Positions 10,850-20,479 of a stretch of DNA of 64,000 nucleotides are shown one piece after another (the first letter of the stretch is position 1; each line of letters begins with the position of its first letter). Source of the DNA: Cristatella mucedo (lineage: Eukaryota > Bryozoa > Phylactolaemata > Cristatellidae); NCBI GenBank assembly GCA_009760855.2, contig WPIO01000006.1:3962501-4026500 (forward strand), read 5' to 3'. A program made the position numbers and the translations under genes. The notes under the pieces were generated by a model. It searched no databases, was not told the origin of the DNA, and saw only the letters and a program-made list of their open reading frames with translations.

Positions 10850-11985
10850 CGACTCGCCGATCGACTGTGGTTCTGGCATCGTCGGCCGGCATTCGATCCG
10901 ATGGCAGGCAGCATCTAATGTCGTACGGTAATTCGGAGAATTCCCAGCCACATAAACCTGTGGCTGGGGAGCTTAATCAAATAATGTGAGTTGGAGGCTG
11001 CTGGATATTTATAAGCCATGGCAGCAGAAGAGCCAGGATGTCATCTTGGGGGAGGTAAGACCTGCAAACATTTTTTCAAAGAGGGGAAGGCCTGAAAAAT
11101 GTTTAGGTAGGCGGGGCTAGAACCGAAATTGATGAAGAAATTATGGTGCAAAATCATAGCGTTCATTTGACATGAAGTCGGCATATGCTTATTGAGTGGA
11201 ATTAATACCCAATTTCGTCATTCGAGATTGTTGGTTTGCATAGGAATGGGGCGGCCCAGGTCGCTGCCCCTCTGAAAGGGGTGAGCAAATGCTCCCCTTC
11301 TGGTTATGCCTCTGAGCCACGATCGTTTCAATGCTTGCTGAGTGCTCTTCGAGGTTACTTTTCCATTTCGTGAAGCATAGCCACGGGGCAATACAACCAG
11401 GAGCCCGTGGTATGTCGAGGCGTATGCTCTCTCTCTTTCAAACGACAGTAACCTACGAATGGACGACAGATGCAGAAGACCTTGTAGGGCGAAGCCGCCG
11501 CGTCGCGCCCGACAAGAGGAGGAGGAGGGCAGCTGTTCGGTAGCAGGGAGCCTGTACCACTGGGGAGAGCCAGCGAGTGGTTTGCCGCTTGCTCGGCTTC
11601 GGGGAGTAAGTAAGACCCCGCTGGGCCGCCGACGAATCATGCAGCCTGCACACGTCGACTGTTGGCTGTGCTGCTGCTGCTGCAGGCGTCGACTGTTAGC
11701 TGTGCAACGCCGACGCCTCCCACATGCTCTGTAATGGCATCCTGCACCGAGCCCCGGATGGTGGATGCTCCGCAGCAGGGAGCTGCCTCAGGGCACGTTG
11801 CCTCAGGCACGTTGCCTTCTGATGTGAGCATGCGAGACCACTTTCAGATGCGATTCCTGAGAGGGAGCTGAGCTTATGCGCCCCTGACTAAGGCCTCGTC
11901 GCTAACAGTCTATAAACATGCTCGTCAGCCCGACTTCGTGCTGACTAGATGAGAAATTTCTTCACATATTACTACTGATGCGCCT
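10850..11985. other. Intron sequence, GC-moderate, no recognised exon
   Basis: Overlapping frames on both strands (for example 11218-11640 minus) show no family motif. A short duplicated motif, ctgctgctgctgcaggcgtc / gtcgactgttggctgtg, occurs near 11655-11700. Confidence 0.4.
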
Positions 11986-11991
11986 AGTTAC

Positions 11992-12176
11992 AAAATCCTG
12001 CCGTCCGTCAGCAGGCTGTAAATCAAGGTTGCAAAGTCATTAACGAGGGATGCTCCAGAGAGCTTGCAGGTGCTGGTGGCAAGAGAATCCACAAGTATAA
12101 AGCAGCCGTACAAGACTGCAGAGAGAAGCTGAGAGGACCTGGAGATGATTTTGCACCAACCCTCTGAGGCATTGAC
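11992..12176 (-). CDS. ECT2L: ECT2L-like exon e: hydrophobic helical segment
   Basis: Acceptor acacagag|GTC in phase 0 (matches exon d). Donor ATTTT|GTAACT at 11991, leaving two bases. Encodes EGWCKIISRSSQLLSAVLYG, then FILVDSLATSTCKLSGASLV and NDFATLIYSLLTDG. It is helix-rich and amphipathic, with no stop in the selected frame. The acceptor sits just beside a TA/CA microsatellite array that replaces a normal pyrimidine tract. Confidence 0.7.
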
Positions 12177-12224
12177 CTCTGTGTAATAGGGGTAATAGTA
12201 TAATATATAATACATGTATATATG

Positions 12225-12226
12225 TG

Positions 12227-12306
<80 letters not shown>

Positions 12307-12330
12307 CGTGTGTGTGTGTGTGTGTTTGCG
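12225..12330 (+). repeat. Compound (TA)n(CA)n(TA)n(GT)n array
   Basis: TA, CA, TA and GT blocks in sequence. The flanking CA and GT blocks are mutually complementary, so the array can fold back. Adjacent to the acceptor side of exon e. Confidence 0.9.
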
Positions 12331-12604
12331 CGAGCACGTAATAGTGTAATAGATATTTCATACTTTGCTGTGATTTTGTACAGCAGTCGGGGAGGAGGAC
12401 GAGGTGGAAATTCTGCTGGAAAGGGCTGGAGACTATTTTCTGCCAGGGCGATTAAAAAAGCGCTGTCTGCTTCACCAACAGCCGACACATCAGCTTCACT
12501 CCCACAGTAATTAGCATGTTGCGATGCATGCATGGGTGAGAGTCTAGATGGAGTAGTGAATGAAGAGCCTGGAATGAAGCACCAGCTCGAGCTTCGAGGC
12601 TCAC

Positions 12605-12840
12605 CGCGTGCCTTCGTGCCGTCGATTCTTGTCCTCTGTCAACTGTAGGCTGCCCTTGCAGTTCATTGAATAGAGGCTGGCTCCGCAATGTTCCATAGCG
12701 GTCATGAAATGTGATGCTGGCCCTCGGCCGGGCATTGTCGTTGACGTTTGCTCCTTGAAGATAGGCTCGTGTTGCCCACTCGATGTCCACCGGCTTCTTA
12801 GAGGTGGTCATCCAGTGAGGCCTGAGACTCATCATCCGCT
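12605..12840 (-). CDS. ECT2L: ECT2L-like exon d: linker with conserved-looking core
   Basis: The acceptor tttgacag|AG supplies the two bases that complete the codon left by exon c (C+AG, Gln). The donor GCG|GTGAGC at 12604 leaves phase 0. The core reads KKPVDIEWATRAYLQGANVN then RASITFHDRYGTLRSQPLF, which is compositionally ordinary coding sequence. The end of the exon is basic. A (GA)n array starts about 90 bp upstream of the acceptor, in the intron. Confidence 0.7.
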
Positions 12841-12924
12841 CTGTCAAACACGCGGCAGCAAGGCTCGAGTATATGGAAAGGTGGCTGGCTAGCAGCCTCA
12901 TATGATAGACTGATCAAGTGAGAC

Positions 12925-13030
<106 letters not shown>

Positions 13031-13517
13031 TGCAATAAATAAATGGTAGAAGGACAAATTCTCCATATACAGATAATAAGATAAATTCATGCACATAGAT
13101 AAATAGACAAATGACAGTAGGTAAACTAAATACTGCAGCATTTAGACCAAACTAGGCTATACGATAACTGCACCTTAACCCATTCCCACAGATAAGCAGT
13201 AAGCAGACTAAATGCATGTGTGCCGAAAAACACTGCAGCAGGATAAATGCACATTACTCATTCCTATTTAGGATTGTAGGTAAGGGCGATCTAAAGCAAA
13301 TGCCAAAATCGGTTGCCAAGGAACGGTTCTCGAAGCCTACTACAGCCACGGATAACGTGCCAACCGACACTCCCGAATTCCTAAAATCCTGCTATATCAC
13401 ACAAAATAGTATGCAAAAGAATGCAGACATGTCGAGTGAATGAGAAGCCACTAAAAATGTCCTAGGCCCGGCCTCTAAAATTTATTGGATACCGTTTAGG
13501 GGAAGAGCACCACTCAC

Positions 13518-13635
13518 GGCTGGCCTCTTGTGTCATGACCTTTGATCTTCGAGGACTGACTGGCGGCCCTCTGTTGTTTGCCTGAGAAGCAGTGCGATCA
13601 GATTCGTCAGGTCTGCTTGGCAGAGGTATATCGCC
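13518..13635 (-). CDS. ECT2L: ECT2L-like exon c: linker
   Basis: Acceptor cacgcag|GGC, donor AGCC|GTGAGT at 13517 (consensus). Enters in phase 0, matching exon b, and leaves one base. The protein begins GDIPLPSRPDESDR and is rich in Ser, Pro, Asn and basic residues, typical of a disordered linker after the F-box region. It has no recognisable domain. Support comes from strong splice sites and phase rather than homology. Confidence 0.75.
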
Positions 13636-13867
13636 CTGCGTGGACAAAATTAGCATAAACAAGCGGCATATGGCAAAACCTGGTCGGGACGACCAGGTTA
13701 GACGTTTACACAAAGCGACACTCTTTGCACTTCGCAATGCCCAACGATTTCCAAATCTTTTTCGAATCTTTGCAACGGCAGGAGGCTGCCTGCTCAGCTG
13801 CGTCCATCCTCCCCAGGGCCGCGTTCTTTTTAGCAAGTACACCCGAATGTTGTCGAGGAGCACTGAC

Positions 13868-13996
13868 CAGTATGCCTATGTCGAGGCTCTTAGCACATTG
13901 AATGTAATGTCTCTTCCAGGCGCCGTGTTCAAGCTCCGACGGAAGGTAGGGCAGGTACCAGCCCTGGGCCATGCACTTGGGCATCCACAGGCAATC
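13868..13996 (-). CDS. ECT2L: ECT2L-like exon b: post-F-box conserved motif
   Basis: A 43-codon exon, phase 0 at both ends. Acceptor ttccag|GAT, donor CTG|GTCAGT at 13867, with a 104-bp intron upstream. It encodes [19 protein letters not shown] and later [17 protein letters not shown]. The LWM..KC and W+(R/K)HYI motifs are the classic continuation of the FBXO16/ECT2L F-box, and the join CEQ|DCLWM reads straight through. This fit fixes the splice site among several possible AGs nearby. Confidence 0.9.
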
Positions 13997-14100
13997 CTGG
14001 AACGACGCAACTCGTTCGTCTGCCATACTGCACGTCAGCTGCTCGGCAGTGGCAGCCGCTGCTCGGTAGCCAGGCAGCAACGCTCGCTGTCAACTCGCAC

Positions 14101-14340
14101 CTGCTCGCAGAGGTTTCTCCAGTGCCAGGAGACCTGGGCAGCACGGCTGAGAGTCTTGGGGTCGAGGAATGACAGGATGTACAAGCACAGGAAACGCGGC
14201 AGCACCGTGGAGAAGTCGAGGTGCTCTATGAGCACTTCTTCCTTGGCCAGCTTCACGTTGAACAGGATCTTCATGCCGGAGCACTTGCCGAGAATTCTCG
14301 TCATGAAGCGCTTTCGCTGGCCGTCGGACCACAGGTCAAA
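14101..14340 (-). CDS. ECT2L: ECT2L-like exon a: F-box domain
   Basis: An 80-codon exon, phase 0 at both ends. The acceptor is ctcttgcag at 14341 and the donor is CAG|GTGCGA at 14100. It opens with FDLWSDGQRKRF, a conserved lead-in to the F-box of FBXO16/ECT2L proteins. The F-box core follows: LPRFLCLYILSFLDPKTLSR, then AAQVSWHWRNLCEQ. F-box domains bind Skp1 and recruit substrates to SCF ubiquitin ligases. The reading frame runs open upstream into the intron, so the ATG at 14409 is probably not the real start. The true first exon should end just before the FDLW codons and was not recognised. Confidence 0.9.
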
Positions 14341-15060
14341 CTGCAAGAGAAGCGTCCAGCCAATGATGCACGCTCGCCCGCTTCTGGCTCTTCGCTGGCC
14401 AAGCAACACTTTCTATGGCGGCACCTCTCTCTACCACCTGCTCCCTCTCTCAGTGCTGCTTTCATTGAAGTGCAAATGGCATTTCGCAGCTGCTAGCTGC
14501 ACTTCCCATCCGGATGGCTCAACGCGACAGCTGCAGCAGGCAACCATTCTGTGCCATGCAAAGAGCTCTGGACGAGCAGCACTCCGCAGCCAGCCAGCCA
14601 GCGGAGGGCTCGGCTGTGCGGGCGTGGGAGCCGGCCGTCTCATCCTGGATGACAGCTTAGAGCAGTCGCACGGCCGCTCTCTATGCGGTTCTGGGCTGCT
14701 CGCCAAGGTCGCACGGTCGATGGCTTTGCAGCCATGCCAGTCCTGGAGCAAGCCGCCGAACCGTCCGAGTTCGCGAGGAGCTAGGCTTGCGATGGCGTCC
14801 TTTGTCAGCAGCTACGGTCATGCCTAGTCTTAGCATCTTGCGTGTGTACAGCAGCAAGTGCCACCTACTTCTACTTCGAGTGCCACTTTCGCCCAATCTC
14901 TCTGATTCAATTCCCTATTTAGCTGACCATTAGGCGCTAAAATGGGCCAAGTGTCAGCAAAAGCCACTTTGGATTTATCCTCTGTGTAATATTTGTAGAC
15001 AGGCTTGACTTCATATCAACAGGCTGCAGTTCTCTGCTTCCAGTGAACCCTTGAGAGAGT
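14341..15060. other. Upstream intron of the ECT2L-like gene, no exon recognised
   Basis: The preceding ECT2L-like exon should be here or further right. I looked for a frame ending just before the FDLW codons with a GT donor and did not find a convincing one. The long plus-strand frame 13592-14827 is the antisense shadow of exons a-c. Confidence 0.5.
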
Positions 15061-15064
15061 AGGA

Positions 15065-15783
15065 ACCAGAGATGGCACCTACGAGCGGTTCATGCATTTG
15101 TGAGATCCCGTCTTGACTTCTGTAACTCACTGCTTGCTGGTCTACCGGCATGTGCGATCAGGCGCTTACAGCTGGTGCAAAACTCTGCAGCTACGCTTAT
15201 CTGTCGTGAGCATCGCAGTTGCCACATCACATCATTTCCAGCCGACCTGCACTGGCTACCAGTCAAGCAATGCATCGACTTCAATGCTTCGCCGCTCACT
15301 TTTAAGTCCCTTCATTCTTTGGCACTAGCCTACCTATCAGATCTACTCCCCACCAGGCTAAGCATCGTACTACCCGCTTTTCGGAATATAACTGTTTACC
15401 CATACCTCGTACAAATCTCAAATCCTTTGAAGACCGTGCATTTAGTTTGTATGCTCCCAAAGCCTGGAACTCACTGCCGACTTGCGTCACGACATCCCCT
15501 GACTTGACCATATTTAAAAAGAACTTAAAGAGCACCTATTTATCACAGCATTTAGTGGATCCCTGTGATTCGTCCTGTATGTGTTTATGCATGCTGACAC
15601 TGTTGCATGGTGGCATTAACCACACTTGCATACTGACCCTGTGCATGTCACCCTTAACAATATTATTCATGTCGTTTATCAAGCATGATACCACTCACCA
15701 TTCGATCGTGTTTCCTTTTCAGCAAATGTAAATCGCCTTAAAAGAAATTGAGGTATCAGAGGGTGCTTTATCAAATGTATTGC

Positions 15784-15828
<45 letters not shown>

Positions 15829-15830
15829 GT
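15065..15830 (+). mobile_element. CR1/L2-type LINE, 3' fragment (copy D)
   Basis: Begins within the C-terminal RT motif (SRLDFCNSLLAGLPACAIRR at about 15103) and continues through LHWLPVKQCIDF and the 3' UTR to the hairpin at 15722-15775. It ends in a pure (ATT)n run at 15784-15828. One frameshift after YLSDLLP separates the two halves. Confidence 0.9.
15781..15828 (+). repeat. (ATT)n tail of LINE copy D
   Basis: 16 units of ATT directly after the LINE hairpin. This is the terminal repeat typical of CR1/L2 elements. Confidence 0.95.
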
Positions 15831-16635
15831 CAGCGATCAGACCGACTGTCGATCGACTGAAGCAGTCAAACGGCTGCAGAGCAGTGAGTGAGAGGGAATG
15901 TTTGAACAGCCTGCCAAGACATCGGACCCAAACAGATTGACGTCCGGCAGCACTTGCCCACCGCCTCTGGATATCCCCCACGTTCACAACGCTTGCAGTT
16001 GCCGCATCAGTCCGGCTTGTTTCCCTCATTAAAAAGGTCGTCACCCGCAGAGCTAGCAATAGAGTACAGTCGGTAGGGTAGGCAGTGTCAGAGCACCTCT
16101 CCTATTCGAGGAAAAATGACCTGGCAGCCATCATCATCGCATTGGTCATAGATCTCGCCTGGTCAGGTCAACGGTGAGCGCGAGATCCTTGCAACTCCGC
16201 CGCCGGAGAGAGCAGTGACTCACTTGCAAGGTAAGTAGTAGTGTGGAGCCTCGTTCTTTGATAGCAAACGCCGTGCAGCAGGCAGTCACAGCGTGTCGTT
16301 TAGTGAACTGGGCCACCAGCCACCGTATGGAGCACGCAGAAGCAAGACTGGAGCACTTGTGCATAATTACTAATAAGCATAAGTAGCACTTGTGCAAGGG
16401 ACACTAGCGCACGAAGGATACTTCGGCCACCCGAAAATATCCGAGAACTTCCGTCTGTCCGGGCTGCTTTACTCGAGATAAGTTCTCCCGGAACAATAAA
16501 TTGACAGCAGCTGTGCAAAAGAAACTCGGTTTGCTGAATTCGCTCGTGTCGAAAAGAACTAAATGGCCTAGCACTGGCTGAAGGTGCAAGCTGCAGGCTC
16601 TTTGCCGGGGTTGGAATAGAGGCTTTAGGTGCTAA
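15830..16635. other. Intergenic, nothing firm
   Basis: The minus-strand frame 16300-16644 is open for 114 codons with Ser/Ala-rich sequence but no family motif. It could hold an upstream ECT2L-like exon, but I cannot support one. Confidence 0.3.
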
Positions 16636-16637
16636 GG

Positions 16638-16775
16638 TGCTCACCTTTGATGACCGTGGTCAAAGTGCTTGCATTTGATGACCGAGGTCGTGGCCTCGAG
16701 CCCTGCGGCGGCGTATGCGAAGCGCCTGGATAGAGACTAAGTTCTTTTAAGGCGCTATAAAAATTAATCGTATTT
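16638..16775 (+). mobile_element. tRNA-derived SINE with LINE-type tail, family 2
   Basis: tRNA-like head with B box gaggtcgtggcctcgagccc (about 16684-16703), followed directly by a tail gcgcctggatagagactaag ttcttttaaggcgctata. The tail has the same paired gcgcc...ggcgc stem as the LINE 3' end. Other copies are at 46535 and 60635. Confidence 0.75.
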
Positions 16776-17122
16776 TAATCATCAGGTAGCGGTTACACTT
16801 TTCGTCGGAAGCCCTGTAGACTTCACGTCGTCAGCAAGATTAAATATACTGGAAGACAGGATGCTGTGCACGGTGCAGGTTTCTGTAGGAACCTTTTGGC
16901 AGCCACGAGCTACAGATCAATTGCATTTCTTCGAGCGGGCTTCTTCTTCTTCTTGCTTCGCCCGTGTCGATCCGGATTAACTAAACCTTGCAGATATCTT
17001 AGGGACATGCTATTTTCAGGTCTAGTTAGCAAAATCTTGTCAATGGTTATCATGTGGCATTATGTCTACAATATTGGTACATCGTGTATATAATTGTATA
17101 TATAAATAAATTAGTAAATACA

Positions 17123-17123
<1 letters not shown>

Positions 17124-17183
<60 letters not shown>

Positions 17184-17200
17184 ACATATATATATTTTTA
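17124..17200 (+). repeat. (CA)n(TA)n microsatellite
   Basis: CA block then TA block with later ATGTAT variants. Confidence 0.9.
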
Positions 17201-17204
17201 TATA

Positions 17205-17815
17205 CGGGTACCTGTATATGCACGAGGGTGTAAACAGGTGTACCATGTACCTGCGCACATGGATAAAATGCTATATGCAGATGTGCCTGCTCGATAGTAA
17301 TCGTTAGGACGGACTATTTTCTTGCTAATCAATTCGCAGCTGCGCCTGAGATAGAGTACTTCATATTACGCATATGAATAGGAGCAAGAGTGTACAGCTT
17401 TCAAGTAAAGCAATGACTCTAGTCAGTTAGTTCACGTCTTTGCTGCATTTGTGAGGGTTAAAGTTCTAGTCCCGCCCCTGATCTTCTAGCCTAACTTCAA
17501 GCGGTTGCATGACCCAGTTTTCAGTAGGATCGCGAGCAGCGTGGCACTCGCAGGCAAAGGTCAGAAACTGAAGCTCGGCCAATGACTCCTTGACAGCTCG
17601 AATCATCCGTAAATTTTGTATCTGTCATGAGCCGGCCGGAGAAGAATTTATTCGAAATAGATCCCTCCTGTTATTGCTTTGCTGAGCTTGAAATTTGACT
17701 GCGCCATTTTAGTGAACGGGAAGCAGAACTGACAAGGTTCTCACATTGGACGCAGTGCCTGCTGTTGCTTCATCAGAGGAGCACCGCGTGTGTAGGCATC
17801 CCTCCTTATATATAA
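17205..17815. other. Intergenic, nothing recognised
   Basis: No splice-flanked frame, tRNA box or repeat match found. Confidence 0.4.
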
Positions 17816-17819
17816 TATA

Positions 17820-18510
17820 ATATAATAATGCACTTGATAAAGCGCCCTCAGAGAACTCAATCTCTTTCTAGGTGCTTTACATTTGCTGCAAAGGGAAATG
17901 CAATTGAATGGTGAGTAATATCATGCTTGATAAACAAACAACATGAATAACATGGTTAGGAGTGACATGCACAGGGTCAGCATGCACATGTGGTTAGTGG
18001 CAGCATGCCCAGTGACAAAACCTTGAAGTCAATCCGTTGCTTGACTGGTAGCCAGTGCAGGTAGGCGAGAAGTGGTGTGATGTGGCAACTGCGATGCTCA
18101 CGACAGACAAGCCTAGCTGCGGAGTTTTGCACCAGCTGCAATCGCCTGATCGCACATGCCTGTAGGCCAGTAAGCAGTGAGTTGCAGAAGGCGAGACGGG
18201 ATATCAAGAATGCATGGACCAACTTGGACGTAGTATCCTTATCTAAACAAGCCCGAATTTCAGCAACGTTATGTGGCTGAAAGTAAGCAGATTTGACCGT
18301 GGAGCTAATGTGGTCGTCTGGTCGTCTAACGAGAGGTCACTTTGGAACATGACACCTAGATTTCGAGCTGATTCAACAGGAGATATGCTGGCAAAGCCGA
18401 TTTTGAGCGATGTGATTCCTACCCTGTGCAGACATAGGACTTTTGAACAGTCTGCTTGCTGCCTCCTTGCTGCTTGATTCATCGTGTATACTGAAAAGGA
18501 ATGTGGCAAA
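17820..18510 (-). mobile_element. CR1/L2-type LINE with internal deletion (copy E)
   Basis: Read on the minus strand: ESARNLGVMFQSDLSLDD (about 18365-18310), then LAFCNSLLTGLQACAIRRLQ and LHWLPVKQRIDFKVLS. The RT frame then jumps directly into 3' UTR sequence (LGMLPLTTCAC), skipping the YLSDLLP to NSLP part present in copies A and D. The tail is at 17829-17895 (gcgccctcagagaactcaat on the plus strand). Confidence 0.88.
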
Positions 18511-18611
18511 ACGAATCAAGAGACAATAACTGGCATTATTGCCCTCATTATTGTAGCATCAGAAGAAGGGCCCTGGGAGAGTCCTGCCCTCTGCTCCCTC
18601 TGCCGCGGCAA

Positions 18612-18712
18612 GAAATAATTGCCTACCCCAGGACTCGAACAGACGACCTGCGTCTTGCAAAGGCCGACTCGCTTCACAGAGCGACTCGGCGGTACGAAGC
18701 CACGAGCGATGT
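18612..18712 (-). mobile_element. Possible tRNA-derived SINE fragment
   Basis: On the minus strand there is a B-box-like gtctgttcgagtcctggggt (about 18643-18624) preceded by a tRNA-like head. It does not share the family 1 or 2 tail, so it may be a third family or a decayed tRNA gene. Confidence 0.35.
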
Positions 18713-18939
18713 TGGGAAAGAACGGCGTCGCTTCTGGCACCAACTTTAAAATTTCTTTTTGCACTTATGAAACTATTATCCATCTCTATGGAGCGTCGCC
18801 AAAATTCAATGCACATCGTGCTTTTTCGGCTATCGCGGGCGTAGAAGCGCACAGACAAGGAACGAGCGGCGCTATACATACCCAATGGCTTATCAACTCC
18901 ATTCGCTCTTTAAATATCTAAAAGTTGAATGGCGTCGTG

Positions 18940-20200
18940 CGTCAGCAGAGGCACCACTTTCTTACCTCACCCCGCCCCCGATTACCGGCATTTGCATGGC
19001 AGAGTGCGGACGCACGAGCGTTTAGCGGCGCAGGCGCTCTCTCTCGCTCGCTCGCTCGTACCTGCTCGTTGGACGGTCGGTGCGCCATGGGAGTCCATGC
19101 GCTCCGCAGTGTCCTGTACTTGGTCGGTGCATAGTTGGCTTGCTTTTTTACTCCGCCGCCTCCGCGCGTCCTCGAGCCGGGCGGCTTCGACGACATTACG
19201 CTAGCCTCAGCGTGCGCCCGGAACTCGAACGAGCTAGGCCGCCGCCTCGCGCCGCCGCCGCCGCCGCCGCCGGATTGTGGCGCCCTAGTGCCGTCCCTCC
19301 GTCCGCCGCCTTGCACAGGCGCACGCGGGCGCTGCCGGGCGCCGCCGCACGCGCGTCCGCTAGCTCCCTCGTGGCATGCCACGAACCTTGGCGGCTCGTA
19401 AAGTACCAGCCGTCAAGAGCGAAGACGCCGAGCACCCGGCAAGCACCGAGACCAGAACGGCCGAGAGGAATGGGGGCGTGGTGTGGCGTTGGGAGCTTCT
19501 TCCGGCGTCGTTGGCTAGGCGACGCACCGGGTGGCGGCCGACCCCCTGTGTGTGTGGGGGGGGGTGGTGGTGACGTCGGCTCTCAGCCGACGTCTTCAGC
19601 TCAAATGAGCGAAAGAGTGAGGCGAGTCGAGCGATTTTCGCAGCCGTGCGCGAGCTTTATGGGCGCTCTTAGCGCGCCGCCGCTCGCTCGCGCGCAGCTG
19701 CCCGCGGGTGGTGGCCGCGGGCAGCCGCGCGCTGGACAAATCTCGGGCGCTCGGAGCTGCGCAGCTCCGGATCCGGATCCGGCTCCGACCCGCCAAAGTC
19801 CACGGAGCGAAAAGCCGCGACGAAGCGCCGTCATCCGCGACGGGTTAATCGAGCGGGCTAATCGAGTCGCGCGACTTCTTGGACCATGTGACCCCAACGG
19901 GCTCGGCACTTCTTAGCCGCTGCTTGAGCGACTCTGCCGCGCGACAGCGGCGTGTGAGGGCGCGCCTGTACGACGCCGGCTCGCTCGCGCTGGCTACTGT
20001 GCAGGCAGGCTGACGCTGCGCAGGCGAGGGAGCGTGCGAAGCGTCAGCCGCAGCGGTCCACCGCCGCGTCCCGCGCACCTGAGCCGCTGCTGCTGGAGCT
20101 ACCTGCGCCCGCAGCAGCTCAGTCGATTGCAGCGCGGGTCTCGTGAACTTCGGCATCGCTGGCTTCGAACTTCTCTGCCTGTCCGCGTCGGCCATTGTGG
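18940..20200. promoter_or_regulatory. CpG-island-like GC-rich block
   Basis: Dense CpG and GC-rich sequence, with (GCC)n near 19255-19270. No TATA box or recognisable coding frame. The long frames on both strands (for example 19080-19916 plus) reflect high GC. It could be a promoter, possibly for the ECT2L-like gene whose first exon must lie upstream of 14340, but nothing in the sequence proves this. Confidence 0.4.
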
Positions 20201-20211
20201 ATCTCTCGCGC

Positions 20212-20427
20212 TTTCACTCTCACTCTCGCTCTCACTCTCACTCAGCAAATGTAAAGCGCCTAGGAAGAGATTGAGTTCTCTGAGGGCGCTTTATCAAGTG
20301 CATTATTATTATTACTCTCACTATCACTCTCGCTCTCACTCTCACTCAGCAAATGTAAAGCGTCTAGGAAGAGATTGAGCTCTCTGAGGGCGCTTTATCA
20401 AGTGCATTATTATTATTACTCTCACTA

Positions 20428-20465
<38 letters not shown>

Positions 20466-20470
20466 TCCCC
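20212..20470 (+). repeat. CACTCT-rich array with a 104-bp tandem duplication of a LINE tail
   Basis: Two LINE hairpin tails (agcaaatgtaaagcgcctag at 20244 and agcaaatgtaaagcgtctag at 20348), each ending in (ATT)n and embedded in CACTCT repeats. The spacing is exactly 104 bp, and the flanking CACTCT is included in the repeat unit, so this is a local duplication rather than two insertions. Confidence 0.85.
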
Positions 20471-20479
20471 CTGCTCATG

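Noticed and set aside
10326-10989. Long overlapping open frames of 160-200 codons on both strands
   Set aside because: They are all produced by the stop-free 12-bp minisatellite; no start context, splice signal or unique protein sequence.
13592-14827. 411-codon plus-strand open frame, the longest in the window
   Set aside because: It lies antisense to the F-box exons. The minus strand has clear homology and splice sites, while the plus-strand protein has no motif.
19080-19916. 278-codon plus-strand frame in the GC-rich block
   Set aside because: Arg/Ala/Pro-rich in every frame of both strands, as expected from high GC; no conserved pattern.
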